NCBI GenBank assembly: GCA_029864805.1
Contig: JAOTSS010000038.1
Location: 1 to 18,905, forward strand
DNA from: Candidatus Nitrosopumilus sp.
GTDB taxonomy: Archaea; Thermoproteota; Nitrososphaeria; Nitrososphaerales; Nitrosopumilaceae
Length of the DNA: 18,905 nt
Direction: 5' to 3'
Of the stretch, positions 6,795 through 14,621 are shown piece by piece (the first letter of the stretch is position 1; each line of letters opens with the position of its first letter). Under the pieces are notes generated by a model, which searched no databases, was not told the DNA's origin, and worked only from the letters and a program-made list of their open reading frames with translations. A program made the position numbers and the translations under genes.

Positions 6795-7586
6795 TTAAAC
6801 TCTATCTGGTTTTTGCGCAAGCAATCTTTTATGTTCACTGTTTATGTTTTGCTGATGAATCTTCTCTACGATTGCTCTGTTAATTTGAGTTAATTCTGTT
6901 GTTTCTTCAATTGATAAGTTTTTTTCAAATAAGCAGTACAATATGGAATCAATTTCTTCATATGTTGCCCCTAATTCCTCTTCTGCTTCATGTTCTTTCC
7001 ACAAATGAGGACTGCTTTTTTTTGAAATGACATTTTCAGGAACTCCTAGATATTTTGCAATCTCTCTTACCTGTAGTTTGTAAAGTGAAATAATTGGTGT
7101 AATGTCTGATGCCCCATCACCGTATTTTGTAAAATATCCTAGCAAATACTCACTTTTATCACTAGAACCTAAAACTAGATAGTTTTTGGAATTTGCATAG
7201 TAGTACAAAATATTTGTTCTGATTCTTGCACGCAGATTTCCCTTTGCCCAATCATTTGGCTCTAGGTACATAGAATATTCATTTATGATTGGCTTTATGT
7301 CAATCAGCTTATATTCAATTCCTGTCAGTGAAATCATTTTGAGAGCATCATCTGTTTCTGATTTTGGTGTGATTAATGTATCTGGCATGATCAGTGCAAG
7401 TGTTTTTTCTTTGATTTGTCTTTTACAAAGATAAGCTAACACGGCAGAATCAATCCCTCCACTTAATCCTAGAATCACTCCATTTGTGTGACTTTTTTCA
7501 ATTTGATCTGATAGAAATTTCTCAAATGTCTTTGTAATTAAGGCATAATCCTGATTTTTAATTTCATTGATAATGTCTTGATTCAA
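6795..7586 (-). CDS. nadE: NAD+ synthase, ammonia-dependent type
   Basis: Makes NAD+ from deamido-NAD+, ATP and ammonia, the last step of NAD synthesis. At 263 residues it has only the synthetase domain; no glutaminase domain is fused, hence ammonia-dependent. The N-type ATP pyrophosphatase loop is LSGGIDSAV (SGGIDS at 42-47). Further family blocks are LGSSDKSEYLLGYFTKYGDG (about 139-158) and SPHLWKEHEAEEELG (about 192-206). The start is TTG at 7586: an in-frame TAA lies two codons upstream and no ATG is available before the conserved region. A TATA-like TTTTTATCC at about 7611-7619 precedes it. It is followed by cysS after 3 bases. NadM, which makes the dinucleotide precursor, is encoded about 8 kb away. 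Confidence 0.96.
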   Translation of the reverse strand: MNQDIINEIKNQDYALITKTFEKFLSDQIEKSHTNGVILGLSGGIDSAVLAYLCKRQIKEKTLALIMPDTLITPKSETDDALKMISLTGIEYKLIDIKPIINEYSMYLEPNDWAKGNLRARIRTNILYYYANSKNYLVLGSSDKSEYLLGYFTKYGDGASDITPIISLYKLQVREIAKYLGVPENVISKKSSPHLWKEHEAEEELGATYEEIDSILYCLFEKNLSIEETTELTQINRAIVEKIHQQNINSEHKRLLAQKPDRV

Positions 7587-7652
7587 TAATTAGTTTTGAT
7601 TATTTTTGAGGATAAAAATTCTCCTTAATTTGAAGTAAAATAGGTACTTTTT

Positions 7653-7955
7653 CTAGATGTCTACGTAGATACCATCATCTCTGGTTTCAACTTTGTATGT
7701 TTCTAGTTTGACGTCTTTTAGGTAATCTGTTAGTTCTCCTGTTTTGATATTGTAATGCCAAAAATGTAATGGGCATTCTACAATGTCTCCGTCTAATTTC
7801 CCAGCCGCAATTGAGCCGTCTTGATGAACACATAGGTCGTCTATTGCATGATATCCGTCTTGATTAAAGATTGCAATTTGTTTTCCTTCAATTTTGAATG
7901 CTTTACCTTTTCCTGCTGATACTTCCCCTTTTTCAGCAATCTTTTTCCAAGTCAA
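7653..7955 (-). CDS. Rieske [2Fe-2S] ferredoxin
   Basis: A 100-residue soluble electron-transfer protein. The cluster ligands follow Rieske rules: CVH (Cys42, His44) and CPLH (Cys61, His64), spaced C-x-H-x16-C-x2-H, followed by FWHYNIKTGEL as in NirD/ferredoxin-type Rieske proteins. There is no signal peptide or membrane anchor, so it is cytoplasmic and not a bc1 subunit. The first loop reads CVHQDGSIA instead of the commoner CPHxGxPL. The start is TTG at 7955: an in-frame stop lies ten codons upstream and no ATG fits. A TATA-like TAAATAAAT on the minus strand (7978-7986) is about 27 bases upstream. It diverges from ahcY. Its redox partner is not evident here. Confidence 0.93.
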   Translation of the reverse strand: MTWKKIAEKGEVSAGKGKAFKIEGKQIAIFNQDGYHAIDDLCVHQDGSIAAGKLDGDIVECPLHFWHYNIKTGELTDYLKDVKLETYKVETRDDGIYVDI

Positions 7956-7977
7956 TGGTTTTCTAACATTTTTGTCA

Positions 7978-7986
7978 TTTATTTAG
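7978..7986 (-). promoter_or_regulatory. TATA-like box of the Rieske gene
   Basis: TAAATAAAT on the minus strand lies about 27 bases before the TTG at 7955. It supports transcription starting at the TTG and hence a leaderless non-ATG start. Confidence 0.35.
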
Positions 7987-8001
7987 ATTCGCATGATAGA
8001 A

Positions 8002-8008
8002 TTTTATA
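8002..8008 (+). promoter_or_regulatory. TATA box of ahcY
   Basis: TTTTATA is centred about 26 bases before the second of two adjacent TTG codons (8031) and 23 before the first (8028). With the minus-strand box at 7978-7986 it forms a compact divergent promoter region. Confidence 0.4.
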
Positions 8009-8027
8009 GCGTGCTTTGAGGGTTTGA

Positions 8028-9272
8028 TTGTTGAGTAAAGTCAAGTCTAGTTCTAAATTGATCAAAGATGGTAAATTATCCTATGAATGGGCTAAATCTC
8101 ATATGCAAATTTTAGACAATACAATTAACAGATTTAAAAAATCAAAACCCCTAAAGGGAATAACACTTGGATTTTGCTTACATATCACAAAAGAGACCTC
8201 TGTCTTACTAATGGGTGCAAAAGAACTTGGTGCCACTGTTGCATGTTGTGGCGGAAACCCATTGACTACACAAGATGATATTGCTTCATTTTTAGCATCT
8301 CAAGGAATACATGTCTATGCATGGCATGGTCAATCTGTCAAAGAATATGATTGGTGTATTGATCAAGTATTGAAGCACAATCCTGTAATCTTAACTGATG
8401 ATGGGGCTGACATGAATATCAAAGCTCATTTTGATAAAAGATTTAGCGCTATGAAAATTCTAGGAGCTACTGAAGAAACTACTGCAGGTGTTACAAGAAT
8501 TAGGGCAGTGGAAAATCAGGGCAAACTTCGCTATCCTGTAATTTTGGTAAACGAAGCGTATACCAAGCATATGTTTGATAATCGATATGGAACTGGTCAA
8601 AGCACCATTGATGGATATCTTCGTGCTATGAACTTACTAATGGCCTCAAAACGTGTGGTTGTAATTGGATATGGTTGGGTTGGCCGTGGGGTTGCATCCA
8701 GATTCCAAGGAATGGGTTCTAAAGTAATTGTAACTGAGATTGATCCTGTAAAGGCACTTGAGGCTCATATGGATGGGTTTGAAGTAATGCCTATGACTCA
8801 AGCCGCAAAGATTGGCGATATGTTTGTCACATGTACTGGAATGACTAGTGTAATTAGAAAAGAGCACATATTGCAAATGAAAAATGGTGCAATCATGGGT
8901 AATGTGGGTCACTTTGATGTGGAAATTGACAGTAAATTCTTGTTAAAACAATCAAAATCTGTAAAAGAAGTTCGGCCAAATCTTGACGAGTGTACTCTAA
9001 AAAATGGTAAAGTAGTTTATCTAATTGGACAAGGCAGGCTAGCAAACCTAGTCGCAGCTGAAGGACATCCTCCAGAAGTAATGGCACAATCATTTTCAAA
9101 TCAAATCTTGTCTGTTTTGTACATTCTTAAAAATCACAAAAAAATGGAAAACAAAATCATCAATGTTCCTGAAGAAATTGACAAACAAGTAGCAGTAGAT
9201 GCACTGGCTGCAATGAATGTAAAAATCGATAAACTTACTCCTGAACAAGTAAAATATGCAAATAGCTGGTAA
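8028..9272 (+). CDS. ahcY: S-adenosylhomocysteine hydrolase
   Basis: Splits S-adenosylhomocysteine into adenosine and homocysteine, using bound NAD+, and so relieves product inhibition of methyltransferases. It has 414 residues. Visible family blocks are CLHITKETSVLL (about 50-61), GGNPLTTQDDIA, the substrate site TDDGADM (about 123-129), GATEETTAGVTR (146-157), the NAD+ fold VVVIGYGWVGRGVA with GYGWVGRG at 214-221, and NVGHFDVEID (about 292-301). The C terminus stops at LTPEQVKYANSW without the lysine/tyrosine tail of animal enzymes, as in the shorter archaeal forms. No ATG fits: TTG at 8028 or TTG at 8031 is the start, preceded by GAGGG at 8018-8022. A hairpin at 9301-9318 follows. Confidence 0.97.
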   Translation: MLSKVKSSSKLIKDGKLSYEWAKSHMQILDNTINRFKKSKPLKGITLGFCLHITKETSVLLMGAKELGATVACCGGNPLTTQDDIASFLASQGIHVYAWHGQSVKEYDWCIDQVLKHNPVILTDDGADMNIKAHFDKRFSAMKILGATEETTAGVTRIRAVENQGKLRYPVILVNEAYTKHMFDNRYGTGQSTIDGYLRAMNLLMASKRVVVIGYGWVGRGVASRFQGMGSKVIVTEIDPVKALEAHMDGFEVMPMTQAAKIGDMFVTCTGMTSVIRKEHILQMKNGAIMGNVGHFDVEIDSKFLLKQSKSVKEVRPNLDECTLKNGKVVYLIGQGRLANLVAAEGHPPEVMAQSFSNQILSVLYILKNHKKMENKIINVPEEIDKQVAVDALAAMNVKIDKLTPEQVKYANSW

Positions 9273-9604
9273 TGAATAATTATTACTATGCAAAAACTCC
9301 CTCTAATGTATTTTAGAGTGTAATTGTTCTTGATGAAGTTGACTCTGATTTTTTATGAATATATTTTTGTGTTAAATCAAATGATCTTTCTATTTTGAAT
9401 CATGTATTCCTATTGTGCGAATCTGAATAGATGAAAAATACGTGTTTGTTCATTTTGGAATGTTTCTGAGGATTTTATTTTGTCTTTTTTCATCTTTTTA
9501 TCCTTAATGGAATATTTATCTAAAATTGAAAATATAACTTTGTTATTCAATCAGCTGATTTTTTATCAAATTTGTTAATTCTTTGTTAAATTCCCTTTCT
9601 TTCT
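9273..9604. other. Intergenic stretch between ahcY and the small ORF at 9605
   Basis: About 330 bases, very T-rich on the plus strand. It holds the hairpin at 9301-9318 and otherwise no supported gene or RNA that I can see. Confidence 0.5.
9301..9318 (+). terminator. Hairpin downstream of ahcY
   Basis: CTCTAA at 9301-9306 pairs with TTAGAG at 9313-9318 around a 6-base loop. It lies 28 bases after the ahcY stop. The stem is weak (6 bp) and no long T-run follows, so it may act only as an RNA 3' end structure. Confidence 0.3.
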
Positions 9605-9874
9605 ATGAATTTTATGGTTATTTGTGAGTGTGTTTTGTCTGAAAACACTCTTAATCATATCAACATAGTTCAAAAACTACTTCAAAAAAACTCACAAACT
9701 CTCTGTACATCTGATGTCGTAGTGATCTTATTGAAATATGTCCTTTCTGATACATGCGTGATTTCATTAGATGATTTTACTCATATTGATCAGTATTTTT
9801 TAGAACATGCTGATTTTTTTCATTCGTTTTATAATGATATTATGATGTCGACCACTTTTTACTTGGACTGGTAG
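9605..9874 (+). CDS. Doubtful 89-residue protein of unknown function
   Basis: An open frame from ATG 9605 (or ATG 9614) to TAG, ending 51 bases before metG. The product is rich in Leu, Val, Phe and His with scattered cysteines (ICECVLSENTLNHINIVQKL; HADFFHSFYNDIMMSTTFYL). It has no recognisable domain, and the helical hydrophobic character is modest. No good TATA box or ribosome site is seen at the expected distance. Length alone argues for a real gene in AT-rich DNA, where chance frames of this size on the coding-poor strand are not common. A short stretch (DTCVIS) recurs in the same phase with synonymous changes at 4578-4596. I cannot assign a function. Confidence 0.4.
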   Translation: MNFMVICECVLSENTLNHINIVQKLLQKNSQTLCTSDVVVILLKYVLSDTCVISLDDFTHIDQYFLEHADFFHSFYNDIMMSTTFYLDW

Positions 9875-9925
9875 AAAAAAAGTCTAAAACTTCTTAACCC
9901 CAATACTGTTCTTGACAGATATCTG

Positions 9926-11584
9926 ATGAATAACAAAGCCATCATTACAAGTGCGTTACCTTACGCAAATGGTGAAATCCATTTGGGACACGTTGCATCA
10001 ACATATCTTCCTGCTGATGTAACCACTCGATTTCTAAAACTCAACGGAGTGGAGGCCTACTATGTATGTGCATCTGATGATTTTGGAACTCCTATCTTAA
10101 TTCAGTCTGAGAAAGAAGGCAAGACTCCCGCTGAATATGTCGCTCATTGGAATAAACGTGACTATGAAGATTTTTCGGCATTTAACATTCAATTTGATTA
10201 TTTTTACAAGACTAGCTCGCCTGAAAATATTGAATTTGTTCAGGATGTATTCAAAAAAATAAATGATGCAGGTCATATCTATGAACAAGAAATAATTCAA
10301 TTCTATTGTAATAGTGATAAAAAATTTCTACCAGATAGATATGTTAAAGGGACATGTCCACATTGTAAGGCCGAAGATCAATATTCTGATCTTTGTGAGA
10401 GTTGTGGTCGTGTTCCCGAAGAGATTACTAATCCTAAATGCTCTCTTTGTGGTCAAGTCCCAACAAAAGAGAAAACAAAACATTATTTTTTCAAACTCAA
10501 AAACTTTGATAATTCTCTGACCAAATGGTTGGATGAAAATGAACATCTCCAAAAAGATGTCAAAAAATATGTTCAAAACTGGATTAAATCTGGATTAATT
10601 GATTGGGATATCACTCGTGATATTTCTTGGGGTGTTCCAATACCACTAGATGGTGCTAAGGACAAAGTTTTCTATGGGTGGTTTGATAATCATCTTGCAT
10701 ACATTTCAACTGCACTGAAATTTTTAAATGACAAAGGAATTGATGGAAAAGAGTTTTGGAATTCTGCCGATATTTATCACTTTATTGGAAAAGACATTGT
10801 TTATCATCATTATCTTTTCTTACCTGCAATGCGATTGGGAATAAACAGCGAGTACAAACTGCCTGACTATATTCCAACACGAGGACATCTCACTCTTCAG
10901 GGCAAGAAAATATCTAAAAGCAGAAACTGGTATATTGGATTAAAAGAATTTCTAGACTTTTATCCTGCAGACTATCTTAGATATTATCTCATATCGATTA
11001 ATCCGTACTCTCAAGATGATTTAAATTTTGATTGGGATGACTTTACAACCAGAATAAATTCTGAATTAATTGGAAATCTTGGAAACTTTGTAAACCGTGC
11101 ATTGGGATTTACAAAAAAGGCATTTGATGGAAAAGTCCCAGGCATAGAAATGTTTGATGAGCAAGATTTTGAGGCAGAAGAAAAAATAAAAAATCTTGCT
11201 TCAGAACTTAGTTCTCTTTTGGAACAGAATCATCTTGATAGGGCTTTGAGGAAAATAATGGAGTTTTCATCTTTTTTCAACACCTATTTTCAGCACAAAG
11301 AACCATGGAAAAAAGGACCAGGAACTGCAAACTGTGTATATCTTTCCGTTAATGCTGCAAGAAGTATTTCAATTGCCATTTTCCCATTCTTGCCTGAATC
11401 TGCACAAAAAATCTGGACACAATTGGGATTAAATGGTAACGTCGAGGATTCCTTTTGGGGTGACATTTCAAAGTTCGGTGTGCCTGCAGGGCATACTTTA
11501 GGGGATGCATCTCCTTTGTTTGTCAAAGTGGAAAAATCTGATATTGAACAACACAAAAAACAGTTAGGATCATTTGAAAAATGA
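9926..11584 (+). CDS. metG: Methionyl-tRNA synthetase
   Basis: Class I synthetase charging initiator and elongator tRNA-Met. It has 552 residues. The HIGH motif is GEIHLGHV (HLGH at 19-22); the second signature is GKKISKSRNW (KISKS at 328-332). Between them sits the zinc-knuckle insert of the archaeal/E. coli type: CPHC (144, 147), CESC (157, 160) and CSLC (172, 175). The catalytic core includes VFYGWFDNHLAYIS (about 248-261) and FIGKDIVYHHYLFLP (about 286-300). The C-terminal helical domain (NLGNFVNRAL onward) recognises the anticodon. There is no EMAP/Trbp111-like appendix. Its last codons overlap the next gene by four bases (ATGA at 11581-11584), implying translational coupling to the hydrolase. 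Confidence 0.98.
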   Translation: MNNKAIITSALPYANGEIHLGHVASTYLPADVTTRFLKLNGVEAYYVCASDDFGTPILIQSEKEGKTPAEYVAHWNKRDYEDFSAFNIQFDYFYKTSSPENIEFVQDVFKKINDAGHIYEQEIIQFYCNSDKKFLPDRYVKGTCPHCKAEDQYSDLCESCGRVPEEITNPKCSLCGQVPTKEKTKHYFFKLKNFDNSLTKWLDENEHLQKDVKKYVQNWIKSGLIDWDITRDISWGVPIPLDGAKDKVFYGWFDNHLAYISTALKFLNDKGIDGKEFWNSADIYHFIGKDIVYHHYLFLPAMRLGINSEYKLPDYIPTRGHLTLQGKKISKSRNWYIGLKEFLDFYPADYLRYYLISINPYSQDDLNFDWDDFTTRINSELIGNLGNFVNRALGFTKKAFDGKVPGIEMFDEQDFEAEEKIKNLASELSSLLEQNHLDRALRKIMEFSSFFNTYFQHKEPWKKGPGTANCVYLSVNAARSISIAIFPFLPESAQKIWTQLGLNGNVEDSFWGDISKFGVPAGHTLGDASPLFVKVEKSDIEQHKKQLGSFEK

Positions 11585-12333
11585 GGCCAATCTTACGAAT
11601 TTCCACTAGGGGATACTATGATCTTTCTAATGGAAAAACACTCAAAACCAATTCATATTTCTTATACCCAAAAAAAGACTTTAAAAAATTGATTAATTCT
11701 AAAGACCTCACAATTATGATTCATGGATTAAGAAATGATAGGGAAGGAGCTGTTGCCAAGGTGTTGTTGGCAAGAAATCGCTTGCGTAAATTAGGATATG
11801 CTAATCCAGTGATTGGATTTAGTTATGATTCCAACACAACAGGAGCACATTTGATTAAACATGCAAAACATGCACTTGATGTAGGGCAAACAATCGCAAA
11901 GAAAAATGGACGTAATCTTGGTTTGTTTATTCAGGATTTTAAGAAATCAAGTCCAAATACAAAGATTAGATTGATGGGTCACTCCCTAGGCTCTCAGGTA
12001 ATACTGAGTACGTTGGAATATCTTTCAAAAAAGACACAAAATATTGGATTAATTGAATCTGTTTATTTGTTTGGTGCATCAATTACTGAAGATGTGCCTT
12101 CTTCTAAAAAATATGGCAAAATCCTCCAAAATATTGTAAATAAAAAAATTATGAACTACTATGCTCCTTCAGATGAAGTACTTTGTTGGGCAGATGATAA
12201 AAAATATGTTAAAAGCCCATTGGGTCTTAATGGTGCAACTGGAAAATTTATCCGTAAGTATTGTCAAAAACTAGTAAAGCCAAAAAATCATAGATTTGCA
12301 AGTTATGCCGCAGTACTGAATTCATTTCCGTGA
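11581..12333 (+). CDS. Alpha/beta-hydrolase (lipase/esterase-like, DUF726-like)
   Basis: A 250-residue predicted serine hydrolase. The nucleophile elbow is RLMGHSLGSQVI, with GHSLG at 133-137 and Ser135. The oxyanion region is MIHGLRND (His48-Gly49). Asp198 (YYAPSDEVL) and His237 (KPKNHRFASY) are in the right order and spacing to complete the triad. VYLFGASI after the elbow resembles DUF726/TMCO4-type hydrolases, so that is the nearest guess. No signal peptide is seen, so it is likely cytoplasmic. The ATG overlaps the metG stop (ATGA), so it depends on metG transcription and probably translation. The substrate is unknown; an esterase of lipids or of small acyl compounds is possible. Confidence 0.82.
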   Translation: MRPILRISTRGYYDLSNGKTLKTNSYFLYPKKDFKKLINSKDLTIMIHGLRNDREGAVAKVLLARNRLRKLGYANPVIGFSYDSNTTGAHLIKHAKHALDVGQTIAKKNGRNLGLFIQDFKKSSPNTKIRLMGHSLGSQVILSTLEYLSKKTQNIGLIESVYLFGASITEDVPSSKKYGKILQNIVNKKIMNYYAPSDEVLCWADDKKYVKSPLGLNGATGKFIRKYCQKLVKPKNHRFASYAAVLNSFP

Positions 12334-12450
12334 TTTTACAAACCACTTGGTGTAGTGTGATTCGTATATTACTTTTTTTATAGAAAAAATGATATTCATA
12401 ACTTGTGAAAACTATTCTATCTTGTATTCAAAACAATAATTCCATTTTGA

Positions 12451-12482
12451 ATTATGTACATAATTATCAGCAATATGTACAT
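12451..12482. promoter_or_regulatory. Paired TGTACA palindromes, 21 bp apart
   Basis: ATTATGTACATAAT (12451-12464) is a perfect 14-base palindrome. A second ATGTACAT lies at 12475-12482. The two centres are exactly 21 bp apart, about two helical turns, so dimers of a regulator could bind the same face of the DNA. They lie about 70-100 bp upstream of the TATA box of the micro-operon. Operator function is inferred. Confidence 0.4.
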
Positions 12483-12510
12483 GTATATTGAAATTTATAG
12501 AATTCAAAAA

Positions 12511-12535
12511 AATTCGCATCTAATAGATGTGAAAT
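12511..12535. repeat. Imperfect inverted repeat upstream of the micro-operon promoter
   Basis: TTCGCATCT and AGATGTGAA flank the loop AAT (CATCT/AGATG perfect, one mismatch further out, then A/T-rich arms). It ends about 17 bases before the TATA box at 12552, a suitable place for an operator or activator site. Confidence 0.35.
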
Positions 12536-12551
12536 TTAAAAATTAAGTCGG

Positions 12552-12557
12552 TATATA
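12552..12557 (+). promoter_or_regulatory. TATA box of the micro-operon
   Basis: TATATA is centred 25-26 bases upstream of the ATG at 12580. This is the canonical spacing for a leaderless archaeal transcript beginning at that codon. Confidence 0.6.
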
Positions 12558-12579
12558 TCTAGGATAAATTATCTAGAGT

Positions 12580-12696
12580 ATGTTTAAAAAAATATTTGGA
12601 ACATTCAAATTTGATTCTTCGAAGATCTACGTTTTAGATAAAGTAAGAACATTCGCCGAATCTGAAGAAGAGAAAAGGGTGACTGAATTAAAATGA
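12580..12696 (+). CDS. 38-residue protein, first gene of the micro-operon
   Basis: ATG at 12580, TGA at 12694-12696. The product begins MFKKIFGTFKFDSSKIYVLD, basic and aromatic, then turns acidic (TFAESEEEKRVTELK). It has no cysteines and no recognisable domain. The case that it is real rests on a TATA box at exactly the leaderless distance and on its stop overlapping the next start (ATGA at 12693-12696), and that start opens a zinc-finger-like protein. It could be a small protein-binding or membrane-surface peptide; there is no direct evidence. Confidence 0.55.
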   Translation: MFKKIFGTFKFDSSKIYVLDKVRTFAESEEEKRVTELK

Positions 12697-12800
12697 AGTA
12701 TCAATGTAGGATTTGTAATTTTCATTGGGAAGGAAATTCTGACACATTTTCTAAAGTATTGATCCATGAAAAAACTCACAAAAAGAAGGTTTCAGCATAA
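12693..12800 (+). CDS. 35-residue C2H2 zinc-finger-like protein
   Basis: The ATG at 12693 overlaps the previous stop (ATGA); the TAA ends at 12800. Cys5 and Cys8 (YQCRICNF), then His25 and His29 (LIHEKTHKK), give C-x2-C-x16-H-x3-H, close to a classical C2H2 finger but with a longer loop. The basic tail KTHKKKVSA would suit nucleic-acid binding. The layout C..F.WEG...F..HxxxH also resembles the DUF1059-like proteins at 2297 and 3335, so the two may share a fold. It is translationally coupled at both ends: its stop TAA shares an A with the ATG of the next gene. Confidence 0.65.
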   Translation: MKYQCRICNFHWEGNSDTFSKVLIHEKTHKKKVSA

Positions 12801-12901
12801 TGCTTACTTGCAACAAGTGTTACAATAATCAACATGATCAATGCATGGGAAAAGCCGGAATGTATGAATGTAATTGTGATTGTTTTAAAACAACAGAATA
12901 A
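12800..12901 (+). CDS. 33-residue six-cysteine protein, third gene of the micro-operon
   Basis: The ATG at 12800 overlaps the preceding TAA by one base (TAATG); it ends at TAA 12899-12901. The cysteines are at residues 4, 7, 15, 24, 26 and 28 (LTCNKCYNN ... DQCMG ... YECNCDCFK), a dense metal-binding arrangement. The closing CxCxC echoes the CxCxC core of the eight-cysteine proteins at 1479 and 3499. It probably holds one zinc or acts as a small thiol protein. It is convergent with tbp, whose stop lies about 50 bases further on. Confidence 0.6.
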   Translation: MLTCNKCYNNQHDQCMGKAGMYECNCDCFKTTE

Positions 12902-12949
12902 TTCCTTTACACAAGATTTACACTCTCTTTTGTTTACTTATTTTTTTGT

Positions 12950-13510
<561 letters not shown>

Positions 13511-13530
13511 ATTTTTTCGTTATTTCCTTA

Positions 13531-14463
13531 CTATATCTTCGTATCTTGGTCTAATCTGAGGCCTTTGTATCTATTTCTAATGGTCACTTCTGTCACATTT
13601 GAGGCTTCTGCAATGTCTTTTTGAGTTCTATCTTCACCATTTTTTACACATGATAGGTATAATGCCGCTGCTGCAAGCCCCATAGGATCTTTTCCTGCAG
13701 ATTCTTCATGCTCTTGAGCAATTTGAAGAACTTTGGCAGCATAACGTTTTGTTTTCTCAGAAATCTCAAGTTTGCTTGAGATTCTTGAAATACATTGTAT
13801 TGGATTGACCACTGGCATTTTTAATTCCAATTCTTGATGTAAAATTCGATAACATCGTGAAATATCTTTCTTCTTTATGTTTCCTGCATCTGCAACATCT
13901 TTTAGAGTTCTAGGCGTTTCAGTATCCCTACATGCAGCATAGAGTGCTGCTGCAATCAGTGCAGAAATAGATCTTCCACGTACTAGTTTTTTTTCCAATG
14001 CTTTTCTGTAAATGTATGATGCTTTTTCAATTACGGAGTTTGAAAGTGATAATTTATCTTTTAATGTTGATAGCTGACTAAGTGCTTGTCTGAGATTTTT
14101 ATCTGATGATGCATTTACTTTGCTTCTACTATCCCAAGTTCTGAGTCTCTCAATTGTGCTTTTCATAGATGAAGAAAGTGGCTTTCCAGAAGCATCCTTA
14201 TTCATAGGACTGATGATTGTAGAAAGTCCCCTATCGTGCATTGCAAGCGATGTTGGAGCACCAGTTCTTGTGGGATCTGTACCCCCATCTTTTGAAAATG
14301 ATCTCCATTCGGGTCCTGAATCCTGCAATGTCTCAGAAATCACAAAACCGCATTTGGAACAAAATCTTTCTCCTGTAACATTGTCTGTCAGCATGGACTT
14401 TTGTCCACAACGCCTGCATACACTATCTGCATTGATAATTTCTAACACCAATAATATGACCAT
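13531..14463 (-). CDS. tfb: Transcription initiation factor B (TFIIB homologue), copy 1
   Basis: Binds the TBP-TATA complex and BRE and positions RNA polymerase. It has 310 residues. The N-terminal zinc ribbon has Cys16, Cys19, Cys35 and Cys38 (VCRRCG ... FCSKCGF). The B-reader/linker follows (DSGPEWRSFSKDGGTDPTRT, about 48-67; MHDRGLSTII). Two cyclin repeats come after, about 125-205 and 215-305, with SALIAAALYAACR and GLAAAALYLSCV. The start at 14463 is supported by a TATA-like TTATTATAGG on the minus strand at about 14482-14491; a later start would be close to the first zinc knuckle. Bases 14262-14373 are identical to the second tfb at 18794-18905 on the opposite strand. The upstream neighbour is divergent. 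Confidence 0.97.
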   Translation of the reverse strand: MVILLVLEIINADSVCRRCGQKSMLTDNVTGERFCSKCGFVISETLQDSGPEWRSFSKDGGTDPTRTGAPTSLAMHDRGLSTIISPMNKDASGKPLSSSMKSTIERLRTWDSRSKVNASSDKNLRQALSQLSTLKDKLSLSNSVIEKASYIYRKALEKKLVRGRSISALIAAALYAACRDTETPRTLKDVADAGNIKKKDISRCYRILHQELELKMPVVNPIQCISRISSKLEISEKTKRYAAKVLQIAQEHEESAGKDPMGLAAAALYLSCVKNGEDRTQKDIAEASNVTEVTIRNRYKGLRLDQDTKI

Positions 14464-14481
14464 TTTTGGTTTACTTGTTTC

Positions 14482-14491
14482 CTATAATAAC
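14482..14491 (-). promoter_or_regulatory. TATA box of the tfb-tbp pair
   Basis: TTATTATAGG on the minus strand is centred about 24 bases before the ATG at 14463, consistent with a leaderless or nearly leaderless tfb transcript. Confidence 0.45.
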
Positions 14492-14621
14492 TGACTTATT
14501 TCATGAATTTGTTCCAAAATATCGCTTTTTGATTTCTAATTTCATGTTATGTGTGATTGTTTATTTTGTATGAGTATTACAATAACCTACATTAACCCAA
14601 ATTTTTTATTCAAAATTAATA

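Noticed and set aside
14120..14494. 124-codon plus-strand frame
   Set aside because: Antisense to the tfb coding region; its apparent conservation would come from tfb itself.
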